IMG/VR virus record: IMGVR_UViG_3300042090_001896 | Span: 1 to 22,895 of that record | Strand: one strand, 5' to 3' | Length of the DNA: 22,895 bases | From: a virus | In this document: positions 16,201 to 22,895 of the stretch, one piece after another | How the letters are laid out: each line of letters begins with the position of its first letter | Position numbering within the stretch: position 1 is the stretch's first letter | Position numbers and translations under genes: made by a program | The notes under the pieces: model-generated | Databases searched by the model: none | What the model was told of the DNA's origin: nothing | The model's input: only the letters and a program-made list of their open reading frames with translations

Positions 16201-19200
16201 CTGACGCGGTTCGAAACAGTCTTGTCCTATGCATTGAAAACAAGCTTTATGCCGCGGTGAACCCTGTGCAGCAGCTGAACATCACGCTGCTTCAAAATAG
16301 CATCATCAATTCCCCGTACGCTGAGCTTGAGCTCGCGTCATTCGCGCTCGAGTACAACTACGACACGTACGCGCCAAACTACAATCCTACGAATGCGTTC
16401 ACGTGGAACTACAAGCAAGCAACAATTCCACCACTTTCACCAACCCCAGCCCGCTGGTTTAATATTTACGAGGAATACTTCGCTACCTTCGCTGGCGTAG
16501 TACCAACACCTCGCCCAGATCTCCAGCCTTGGTGTCTTCTGGGATATGCTACAGAGCCTGCATTTTGGGCATCGTCCTACGCCTCTACTGTTTCAGCGAC
16601 GACAGTGGGCGCGAATGTTGCGGCTGTCGCCACCACGAATATCGCCGCGCTTTCAGGCCTCATCACTATCGACGGCTACACGACATCTGTCGGTGATCGA
16701 ATTCTTCTTACGGCGCAAACATCGCCGCAGTTCAATGGCGTGTACATCGCTTCCTCTGGTGGTTGGGCCCGCGCTGCTGACACGCTGGTATCTGGACTCG
16801 GTTACTTCGTGACAAACGGATATGCTTGGGGATCTACGACTTGGGCTATCACGACCACGGGTCCTATCACCGTTGGTACGACACCAGTAAACTTTGGTCA
16901 GGTGCGGACTTGGCTGCCTTCAATGTGGTCTGCAATTCAGACCTCGCAGCCAACGATGAAGCTTTGCGTGAACGTAAACACCGACAGCATCATTCCTCCA
17001 TACGTTTCACCTACGCAGTTTTCCTCAAGCCAGGCCCTGCTTACAGCAATTCCACCGGGAGTAGCCGACGGTTACGTCTTTGGTGATGATGGCCCAGTTG
17101 AACAGGTCTGGAAGAAGTCGCTTGAGTACGGCTACGGTCTCGCGCGCAGCTACTTCCGTCTCTACCCGCTTCAATTCCTCGACTCAGCTTGGGGTGAGAC
17201 ATACATCCAGACTGGACCTAACGTTCGTGTTGAACGTAACACGATGGCACCACTGCCTGCTTCTAAATTCCTGCTTCACGGCGAGGCGCTTGAGGTCGTA
17301 AACAACTACGACTCAGCGGCCGCGGGTGAGCGCGTCGCGATTCAGCTTGGCGGTTCAATCACGTGGGGTCAACAGGCCGCGGCTGAGGTGACGTTCAAAG
17401 TTGTCTACTGTGAGCTCTACAACACCACGGTTCTCTTCGCCTACGTCAATGGCGTGCAGGTGAACAATTCGCTGACAAACTCTCCAGTGTTCTTTGAGGG
17501 CGTTCCATTCAACCTCACGTATGGCAGCGGGTCTACGCTTATCAAATTCACCAATGTTCAGATTGAGGATCGTGGAATCCCGTTTGAATACGGTGACGTA
17601 ATCACCGTCACCTTCTACAACGACAACCTCGTTGAGACCACATCAACACTGAACACCATCATCTCTACAGTGGTTGGTTGTGAAGGCTGCTTCGCGCAGG
17701 GAACAACGACTACGACTCAAGTAATTTCTGACAGTCAAGTTCTTCCAACCTACTCATTCACCCCGGGCCTCGTGAAGATTCTCCCAGGCGTGGGTCAGTG
17801 GTTTACGGATCTTCTGCGCTACAGCTACATCGACACCGACGTTTCACAAGCGGCGCTGGCCTTCCGCGGCTGGGATCTCTACCTCGTTCACCGCATGGGC
17901 GCGATGATCCGACCAGACAGCCTGTCAATAACAACGTCACAGGGAACTCTCGATACTGCCGCGTACAACATGATGATCAAGCGGTCTACGGCAATTCAAG
18001 ATCCGTGGATCTCGGCGCTGCGCGTTCAGCTTGTTCAAATGGGAACCACGGTACTCGCACCATCGGGTGAGCTGATTCCAGCAGGAGCAGCCGATGACTG
18101 GATCTTCCGCATCACAACCTACCACCCTAATGACGTTTCAGTTCCATACTTCCCAGTCGACACGAGTGGTCCGTACACTGACTTTAAAGCGCTGAATGGT
18201 GCTCACACGTCTCTTGCGTGGAATCACTACACGACAGATACTTCTCGCCAGTACGCGCTCATGCCGCTGACGATCACGGGTCTGCAGAACGTCATCAACT
18301 TTATCTACGGCTACGTTGATTACCTCACGAGTCTCGGGTGGAAGCTGAACGTCAATGACGTACCCGTCACCGATCAACAGACTGGTCGCAACCTCGATTG
18401 GCAGCTGGAAATCGAGAAGATGATCGATCTCGTTTACTCTGGCATGTCCGCTGGTTCTGCCTACTCGCTGAATCCATTTGCAACTGCCCTTTACATCCAG
18501 ACGCCGGTTGGTTTGCTTTCACGCTTTACCGACAACAAGTTCACTGACGTTTTCTCAACTCAGGCCGCTTACGACGTTCTTGGCACGGTAATTCCTATCA
18601 AGCAGATGATGATCGTTCGTACTGACGACCAGACGGTTGTCTACTCGAACACGCCTATCTACTCAGCTCACGTCTTTATCGACCAGTTTGAGCACGTGAT
18701 CATCATGAATCAGAAGACGTCCACCGCTTCGAACGCGCTTACGCTGTTCGATCCATTCTTGGGTCTTCGCATTCAAACGGCGTACCTAAAGTTTGTCGCG
18801 CAGGACGGCTACACCGGCAAGCCGACCTTTGATGGCTTCTTCATCAGTGGTAACGATTTGGTTCGCAACATGTCTTCAAGCGTTGACCAGATGGGGAACT
18901 ATTACGATGCGACTAAGACGTTCAATGATCCGACAACGGTGCCCCACGCGCTCGCGCTGCTAGGCTGGCAAGACAAGTCCTACTTCGACTCACTCAATGT
19001 AAGCCAGGCAACGCAGTTCAACTTCTGGCGCGGCATGATTCACGCCAAGGGAACTACGACTGCGATCAACGCGTTTCTAAACTTCAAGGACTTCGCTCAG
19101 GGATCCGTTGATGAATACTGGGCGTACAAGGTAGCTGAGTATGGTGACGCTCGAGAGAAGTCATTCCCTGAAATCGTGGTCAACCCGCCAGACACGTTCC

Positions 19201-22109
19201 AAAAGTTCACCTCACTCCAGTTCTACACGAATGGGGATCTGAACTATCAGCCGCTGCCGCTCTTCATTCAGATCGAAGCAGATGATGACAGCCGCTGGTA
19301 CTCATTTGACGATCTCGGCAAGGGCATGTGGTTTGAAGCGAACCCAATCAGCGAGACGATCGTAGTTCCTTCTGGTGGAACATTCCCACAATACTACCCG
19401 CTGAAGAACATCTACGACAACACCGGTAGCGGCGCTGAGCTTCCTCAAGTAACCGGTCCTGGTAGCCCGGTGATGATCAACGCAAACCTCCTTAAGGTTA
19501 CGGTGGCTGGCACCTACACAGTATCCGGATACTCGTGGTTGAACCGCACGAAGCTTTCCCCAATAAAGCTCTTCAACTACGTTACTGAGCAGCTTGTTGA
19601 CCAGCACAGCCTGTGGCACCCAGCCATCGGCATCCACGCTTGGGAGCCGCTCGAGGTTGTTGACCTCATAATGAACACCGATCCTGCTCGCTACAACTAC
19701 ACGCCGCAAACGATCAACAACCCTAACTACCAGCTTCTAAAGCCGTGGGGTAAGGAAGAGGTAGGCACGGTCTGGTGGAACACCGAGAATCTGGGCTACG
19801 TGCCGTATTACGACACGTCGATCTTCCCGAACCGCTCAACGCGCCACTCTCGTTGGGGTAACCTTGCCGCCTGGGCAAGCGTGGATCTTTACGAGTGGAC
19901 TGAGTCTGACTACCCACCATCGCAGTACAACGCTCAAGCAGCGCTGCAGCAGGGTAACGCCTCGATTGACCCAACGGTTGCCCTTTCAGGAACAATCGCG
20001 CAGACCGTGTACTACGCAAGTGATCGTCAGATTACGATCAATCCTATCGCATGGTCCTACAATCCATCCGGCGTCGCGCTCTCGCAGCCGTCATTCATCA
20101 ATGCGTCGTTCACGAAGGTCTACGTTTCTGGTAGCACGCTTATCGCCGATACAGGAACAACAGCAGCGATCAATCTCACGAGCGGCTATAACTTTGGCGG
20201 CTGGGACGCGGTAAATCTGGTTCCAGTTGGTGAAGCGCAGATTGGGACAACAGTATCTTGGGTAATTGGTTCGTCGACTGACCCATCTGCTCCTGCCTTC
20301 CATCCAACGGTTGAGGCAAGCGGAACAATCTCAAGCATGTCTCTAGCTGGAACAGGTAGTAACTTTGGCTCAAGCATTGGCCAGATACAGCTCGTCGCAA
20401 ACGTAGCTGGTTCTTCCTACGCGCTGCGAATGATGGACTCTAGCGGTAACTACCAAGATGTCACGGTGGCTGACTGGAATGTTTCAACGCTTGGTCCTAA
20501 CGCGACTCAGACATTTGTGTTCAACAAGTTTGGTCTGTCGCTGACCGTGGTTCGTAGCACGATCGGCCTCTTCACCGCTGCTGATCTTGTGGCGGCGCTC
20601 ACGACGAATCCTAGCGACATTTTCATTCGTGAAGCGGTAAGCTTCACGAGCACTGTAACCCCTGTCGGTGGTTGGCACGCTTCATACTCAAATGATCCAC
20701 TCGACACGTCATCCGAGTATCAGTGGATCACCTGGCAGATCCCCACGCAGACTCAACTCTCGGCCGATATTCTGCCGCCAAACAACGCGTGGCAGCCATA
20801 CATCGGTGCCGCGGTGGTTGTTCCCGCAACCCCAGCCACCATCGCTGGAATGCAGGCAACTCCTCTTACACTGTCAAGCGGCATCACGGTCAACCGCTAC
20901 ACGTCAACCTGGCTTCCTTGGGTCGCGCTTACGGACTACAGGGCAACTCAGATCTCTACGGGTCTGGCCGCGGTTTCATTCACAGTTCCTAGCTCTGAGC
21001 TTATCAGCAACGCGATCGACACAACGCGTTTGTCTGTGTACTCGAACGGCATTCAGATCATTCCGACCGGATACGTCGTTTCTGGAGCGACTGTCACCCT
21101 CGTAAATACTCTACCAGAGGGAACAACGGTGCTTCTTCTTTACCGCGCGTACCAACCTACTCCAACGGATCTCGCCTTCAATCCAGCGGTCTCTGACAAT
21201 GTCCAGCTTCAGACGCAGTACAAGCTGGACTGGCAGTACTCAATGGTTGAACAACGCGACGTGAATGGTAACATCACGGGCATCAAGTACTACTTCTGGG
21301 TTCAGAATAAGACGATCGCTGGAGCGAACCAATCTATGTCCTTGCTTGATGCCGCCGCAATGCTTGCCAGCGGCCCAGACACCTACACGATCTTTTCGCG
21401 CCTGCGAACGGTCCCGCAAACGACCATGCCGTCATACGACAGCTGCGCTATCGCGGGTCTTAGCAACCTCGTGTCTAACACAAACACATTCAAGCTTCGC
21501 TTCCTCCGCGACTTCACGCTAACGAACGCACCAGGTCCAATGACGCCAACAGCGCCACAGGCTCTCAAGAACACCCACACAGAGTGGACGCTCATTCGCA
21601 AGCAGCAGACCTCAAAGATTCCTTACGCGCTGTGGGAAGCTCTGACTGATGCAGCGTGTGGTCAGACCGCGGGTGGCATTTCAGTTCCTTCTCAAGAGAG
21701 AATCAACTACGACGCTAAGCACGGAACGCTGACTCAATTCGGTTTTGAGCCAGGCCAGATCTTTGCGCCAACTGATCTTGTTCAAGGTTCTATCTCGTAC
21801 ACAATCCAGAACACGCAGGTGGTTCTGGATCTTGGCGCAACGGCTATCACCGACTACATCACGGTGCTGCAGCCATTCCAGCCAAGCACGTGGTTCGCGA
21901 CTCCAGCTGCCGCTCGCAACACGATGAACTTGATTTGGTCTACCGCCCGCCCGCAGCAGATCAACGAGATCTTCTTCAATGTTCTTGACGACGCGCTAGC
22001 CAATAACTACCAGATCACCGATCTCTTCAAGACGTCGATGATCACCGTGAACTCCACTACCAACGTGGTGCAGGCGGCACAGTCTAATCTTCGGTCGGAG
22101 TTCTACTGA
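13218..22109 (+). CDS. Giant baseplate wedge/virion structural protein (gp7 position)
   Basis: A 2963-residue structural protein following gp25 and gp6, the place of T4 gp7 (1032 residues). The N-terminus has a conserved-looking segment (IFQDFVDKMQMLDVDQ at about 82-97, then WIAEQPYNY, FVNYTNYYW). Aromatic, beta-rich, Asn/Thr-rich sequence dominates. Recognisable pieces: beta modules at about 191-281 and 597-660; a pair of homologous tail-fibre-like modules (DGVRLKGGERILVKNQ type) at about 295-395 and 1125-1230; paired LWMNTTTFQLYLFN / YWFQRSTGFLYQWNNGW strands at 931-981; and a SVYSNGIQIIPTGYVV strand unit from about 2605. A less repetitive stretch from about 1850 to 2020, with FWRGMIHAKGTTTAINAFLNF near 1936-1956, is probably core wedge sequence. 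No catalytic motif was seen. The stop shares one base with the next ATG. Equating it with gp7 rests on position and size class. Confidence 0.65.
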   Translation: MSQNLDFNSLVPASLKNELQQALVSNLFNRFVSSESSVQVDGTVGQQQAGLPPIVETTLERTENALIPGLFFKSGTTEYLYIFQDFVDKMQMLDVDQINIREWIAEQPYNYTLPIDYDRFVNYTNYYWASPSNVTGFTALPSYVPNYSWNPKLIPEYYVQARPAPTDNTKMPVDLATTRDVNLYINDRPPETFTVLFLSNSTFQVTSNLGTVTPSVTSLSSLSVSATTTVGVSTASSVVAPGLYDNNTEAGFGTDQLISFIITNGSNQFSAGDYFTITVTYFTSSIFTAFNSSSVSGKGSVSGVTSTSPYMYIDGVRLKGGERILVKNQTNPAQNGVYVANVGGAWTRSYDANTAADLPAGTIVYVMGGAQAGTTFITTGPVTTLGTTPITFVVESTNSPSPVNQWQFFNYWIHKDDFATLAPIGVTIENSIQAQRPIIQYSDDIQINGAVDANGYPADKNNLPVGGVLVPQVKTRFNQLPQFDLFRFDGTHQGATSSLFFYVENPDYATDQVLERRVETNVNGDFVFGIGLVDSVGRLLYYADNSSGSPVFKSIWQQSTYGTTPTASTAIYNGLATPGNVLVGVQAYTTTTLPDNQVWTLTALTPTTFSIVGSRSGNIGTLTVGSLFTPTDVDDLTSIMVSAAMTGSYAPGDTFTFNVYAPLAPRYIEQQTDGTVINFPGGPAADTSGVGAWLNPLRMFQNLNRETRQQVAYGDLLDHMASVLQYQNGFTGSPFGDNNFREIPFNPGLGGQIRDFSSNFPLLASMLIQDGTSPLSIITFAQQQYNIALSSVDQFLINNFATYIATTAAVTTTTINPSASDIIALEEYFETMRGEDMNLSTVFSDTTSGVTNWPVTLPQIGLLPPVVPSYSFDMELGINIITCHDGHVTPLSLPDQAFNTALVQSVVPRSDGTYTPGVFSTSMPSSPYARQLWMNTTTFQLYLFNVTFDTNVAPISATTGEYWFQRSTGFLYQWNNGWAIQNPSVIPTLWIPVAPDAVRNSLVLCIENKLYAAVNPVQQLNITLLQNSIINSPYAELELASFALEYNYDTYAPNYNPTNAFTWNYKQATIPPLSPTPARWFNIYEEYFATFAGVVPTPRPDLQPWCLLGYATEPAFWASSYASTVSATTVGANVAAVATTNIAALSGLITIDGYTTSVGDRILLTAQTSPQFNGVYIASSGGWARAADTLVSGLGYFVTNGYAWGSTTWAITTTGPITVGTTPVNFGQVRTWLPSMWSAIQTSQPTMKLCVNVNTDSIIPPYVSPTQFSSSQALLTAIPPGVADGYVFGDDGPVEQVWKKSLEYGYGLARSYFRLYPLQFLDSAWGETYIQTGPNVRVERNTMAPLPASKFLLHGEALEVVNNYDSAAAGERVAIQLGGSITWGQQAAAEVTFKVVYCELYNTTVLFAYVNGVQVNNSLTNSPVFFEGVPFNLTYGSGSTLIKFTNVQIEDRGIPFEYGDVITVTFYNDNLVETTSTLNTIISTVVGCEGCFAQGTTTTTQVISDSQVLPTYSFTPGLVKILPGVGQWFTDLLRYSYIDTDVSQAALAFRGWDLYLVHRMGAMIRPDSLSITTSQGTLDTAAYNMMIKRSTAIQDPWISALRVQLVQMGTTVLAPSGELIPAGAADDWIFRITTYHPNDVSVPYFPVDTSGPYTDFKALNGAHTSLAWNHYTTDTSRQYALMPLTITGLQNVINFIYGYVDYLTSLGWKLNVNDVPVTDQQTGRNLDWQLEIEKMIDLVYSGMSAGSAYSLNPFATALYIQTPVGLLSRFTDNKFTDVFSTQAAYDVLGTVIPIKQMMIVRTDDQTVVYSNTPIYSAHVFIDQFEHVIIMNQKTSTASNALTLFDPFLGLRIQTAYLKFVAQDGYTGKPTFDGFFISGNDLVRNMSSSVDQMGNYYDATKTFNDPTTVPHALALLGWQDKSYFDSLNVSQATQFNFWRGMIHAKGTTTAINAFLNFKDFAQGSVDEYWAYKVAEYGDAREKSFPEIVVNPPDTFQKFTSLQFYTNGDLNYQPLPLFIQIEADDDSRWYSFDDLGKGMWFEANPISETIVVPSGGTFPQYYPLKNIYDNTGSGAELPQVTGPGSPVMINANLLKVTVAGTYTVSGYSWLNRTKLSPIKLFNYVTEQLVDQHSLWHPAIGIHAWEPLEVVDLIMNTDPARYNYTPQTINNPNYQLLKPWGKEEVGTVWWNTENLGYVPYYDTSIFPNRSTRHSRWGNLAAWASVDLYEWTESDYPPSQYNAQAALQQGNASIDPTVALSGTIAQTVYYASDRQITINPIAWSYNPSGVALSQPSFINASFTKVYVSGSTLIADTGTTAAINLTSGYNFGGWDAVNLVPVGEAQIGTTVSWVIGSSTDPSAPAFHPTVEASGTISSMSLAGTGSNFGSSIGQIQLVANVAGSSYALRMMDSSGNYQDVTVADWNVSTLGPNATQTFVFNKFGLSLTVVRSTIGLFTAADLVAALTTNPSDIFIREAVSFTSTVTPVGGWHASYSNDPLDTSSEYQWITWQIPTQTQLSADILPPNNAWQPYIGAAVVVPATPATIAGMQATPLTLSSGITVNRYTSTWLPWVALTDYRATQISTGLAAVSFTVPSSELISNAIDTTRLSVYSNGIQIIPTGYVVSGATVTLVNTLPEGTTVLLLYRAYQPTPTDLAFNPAVSDNVQLQTQYKLDWQYSMVEQRDVNGNITGIKYYFWVQNKTIAGANQSMSLLDAAAMLASGPDTYTIFSRLRTVPQTTMPSYDSCAIAGLSNLVSNTNTFKLRFLRDFTLTNAPGPMTPTAPQALKNTHTEWTLIRKQQTSKIPYALWEALTDAACGQTAGGISVPSQERINYDAKHGTLTQFGFEPGQIFAPTDLVQGSISYTIQNTQVVLDLGATAITDYITVLQPFQPSTWFATPAAARNTMNLIWSTARPQQINEIFFNVLDDALANNYQITDLFKTSMITVNSTTNVVQAAQSNLRSEFY
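13788..14060 (+). repeat. Shared beta module, first copy in the giant protein
   Basis: Residues about 191-281: ETFTVLFLSNSTFQVTSN, a Gly/Thr/Ser-rich middle longer than in the other copies, then LISFIITNG and FSAGDYFTITVTY. Confidence 0.5.
14100..14402 (+). repeat. Tail-fibre-like module A in the giant protein
   Basis: Residues about 295-395: YIDGVRLKGGERILVKNQTN, NGVYVANVGGAWTRSYDA, LPAGTIVYVMGG, then TGPVTTLGTTPITFV. It is clearly related to module B at 16590-16907, with about 830 residues between them. Confidence 0.7.
15006..15203 (+). repeat. Shared beta module, second copy in the giant protein
   Basis: Residues about 597-660: QVWTLTALTPTTFSIVGS, SGNIGTLTVGSLF, a middle strand, then YAPGDTFTFNVYAP. 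It has the same motif order as the gp6 copy and the start of the copy in the next gene. Confidence 0.55.
16590..16907 (+). repeat. Tail-fibre-like module B in the giant protein
   Basis: Residues about 1125-1230: a VATTNIAALSG lead, TIDGYTTSVGDRILLTAQTS, NGVYIASSGGWARAAD, then TTTGPITVGTTPVNF. It lines up with module A through the DG-x(5)-G-(E/D)-RIL, NGVY, GG.W.R and TTGP...GTTP positions. Confidence 0.7.
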
Positions 22110-22895
22110 TGAGTAGCTCCAACGCGATCAATATCAACTACGCGACGCTGACCTCCGCGCCGCTGAACAGCCTTGTCGACTATGTGCTCGACGTAAAGCC
22201 GTATCGCACGAAGCTGAACAACATCGTTGAGACCTACGTCTTCCAGGACATCGTAAACGTGTCGATGGTTGAGTCATTCAACAACCTCATCTTCTTGGGT
22301 GAGGACGTAATGCCTGATACGTACCAAGGTCAGGGAATCCGTGAGCGCCAGTCATTCACGTGGTTCCAAGATAAGACGTCTAATGGACAGACAAAGTCGT
22401 TTACGGTTCCAGTCACGTCCATCTACAAGTTTCAGAGCGAGGCAAGTCAGGCGTCATTCACCGCTGGCGTAAATGACATTCAGACCATCGCAGGAATGAC
22501 TCTCACAAACTCCGCGGGCGGTGGTAGCGTTCTTGATCAGCGTCGCATCGATGGTCCTGGCATCACGCTTGTCACCAAGAATGGCGCTGACCTTCAAGAC
22601 ACGGTTGACTACTACTACAGCTACGGCGCCCTCTCGATGGAGACGCTTGGCGGACAACAGTGGAGATTGACAGAGCTAACGGGTGTAACCAATCCAAATG
22701 ATGCAGACCCATTTGCCCCAGCGCTAAATGATGGTGCCGCGGTTTATCCAGATGTCGTTCGTTCGTATGGAACCATCTTTGACATTCAGCCTCAAAACTT
22801 TGTCTACGAAGAGTGGACTCTTGTGTGGAATGGAACGAACCTCGATGTAAGTGGTTCGATATCCGGCGTGCAAGCCCCCGCCACGCTCGACACCC
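22109..22895 (+). CDS. Baseplate/virion structural protein in the gp8 position (partial, 3' end off window)
   Basis: The ATG at 22109 overlaps the previous stop by one base (TGATG) and the frame is open to the right edge, giving 262 full codons. The N-terminus reads MSSSNAININYATLTSAPLN, then LVDYVLDVKPYRTKL and VFQDIVNVSMVESFN, a pattern I associate with structural proteins of large myoviruses but cannot name. Further on come SFTVPVTSIYKF, VNDIQTIAGMTL, DGPGITLVTKNGADL and TVDYYYSYG, all beta-rich. From residue 234 a copy of the shared beta module begins (EEWTLVWNGTNLDVSGS, SGVQAPATLD) and is cut by the window edge. Its place after gp25, gp6 and the gp7-position gene corresponds to gp8 in T4, but I see no specific gp8 motif. 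Confidence 0.6.
   Translation, partial: MSSSNAININYATLTSAPLNSLVDYVLDVKPYRTKLNNIVETYVFQDIVNVSMVESFNNLIFLGEDVMPDTYQGQGIRERQSFTWFQDKTSNGQTKSFTVPVTSIYKFQSEASQASFTAGVNDIQTIAGMTLTNSAGGGSVLDQRRIDGPGITLVTKNGADLQDTVDYYYSYGALSMETLGGQQWRLTELTGVTNPNDADPFAPALNDGAAVYPDVVRSYGTIFDIQPQNFVYEEWTLVWNGTNLDVSGSISGVQAPATLDT
22808..22895 (+). repeat. Shared beta module in the gp8-position protein (truncated by window)
   Basis: Residues 234 onward: EEWTLVWNGTNLDVSGS followed by SGVQAPATLD. This matches the first half of the module at 15006-15203 (VWTLTA...TFSIVGS, SGNIGTLTVG). The FxxGDxF second half would lie beyond the window. Confidence 0.45.

Noticed and set aside
1-22895. tRNA genes, CRISPR array, integrase or insertion sequence
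   Set aside because: No cloverleaf-like segment, regularly spaced repeats, recombinase motif or terminal inverted repeats were noticed; nearly all of the sequence is coding.

Overview
The window looks like a late (virion-structural) region of a large contractile-tailed phage of the T4 superfamily. Two lines of evidence support this. A leftward pair of genes resembles the T4 late sigma factor gp55 and the recombination nuclease gp47. A rightward string of baseplate genes follows in roughly the T4 order: tube-initiator-like, gp53, hub-like, gp5, a proline-rich protein, gp25, gp6, a giant gp7-position protein, and the start of a gp8-position protein. Base composition is balanced rather than AT-rich as in T4. 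I see no tRNA gene, integrase, host gene or insertion sequence, and the host cannot be named from this sequence.

Layout. Positions 1-1763 (minus strand) hold the gp55-like gene and, overlapping it by 8 bp, the gp47-like gene, which runs off the left edge. Positions 1764-1900 form a divergent control region. It has a sigma70-like promoter facing left with a 9-bp inverted repeat around its -10 box, and a T4-late-type CATAAATA box facing right. Positions 1901-8972 (plus strand) hold six tightly packed genes: a nucleotidyltransferase-family enzyme and then the tube, wedge and hub/spike genes through gp5, ending with the proline-rich protein. Positions 8982-13159 hold gp25- and gp6-like genes. Positions 13218-22109 hold one 2963-residue structural protein. 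A further structural gene starts at 22109 and is cut by the right edge.

How the genes work together. The gp55-like sigma factor would direct phage-modified RNA polymerase to TATAAATA-type boxes. Such boxes (CATAAATACC, TCTAAATACC, GATAAATAAC) lie exactly at three of the few points where the rightward genes are not overlapping or nearly so, so the window appears to contain both the late regulator and three candidate targets. The gp47-like nuclease would act with a gp46-like ATPase (not in the window) in recombination-dependent replication. The baseplate genes encode successive layers: central spike and hub, tube initiator, then wedge.

Most unusual points: the sigma factor carries a long Lys/Ala-rich tail after a clamp-binding-like motif; a lone nucleotidyltransferase heads the baseplate operon; a proline-repeat protein sits between spike and wedge genes; and a small beta-rich module recurs in three consecutive wedge genes, which may explain part of their great size.
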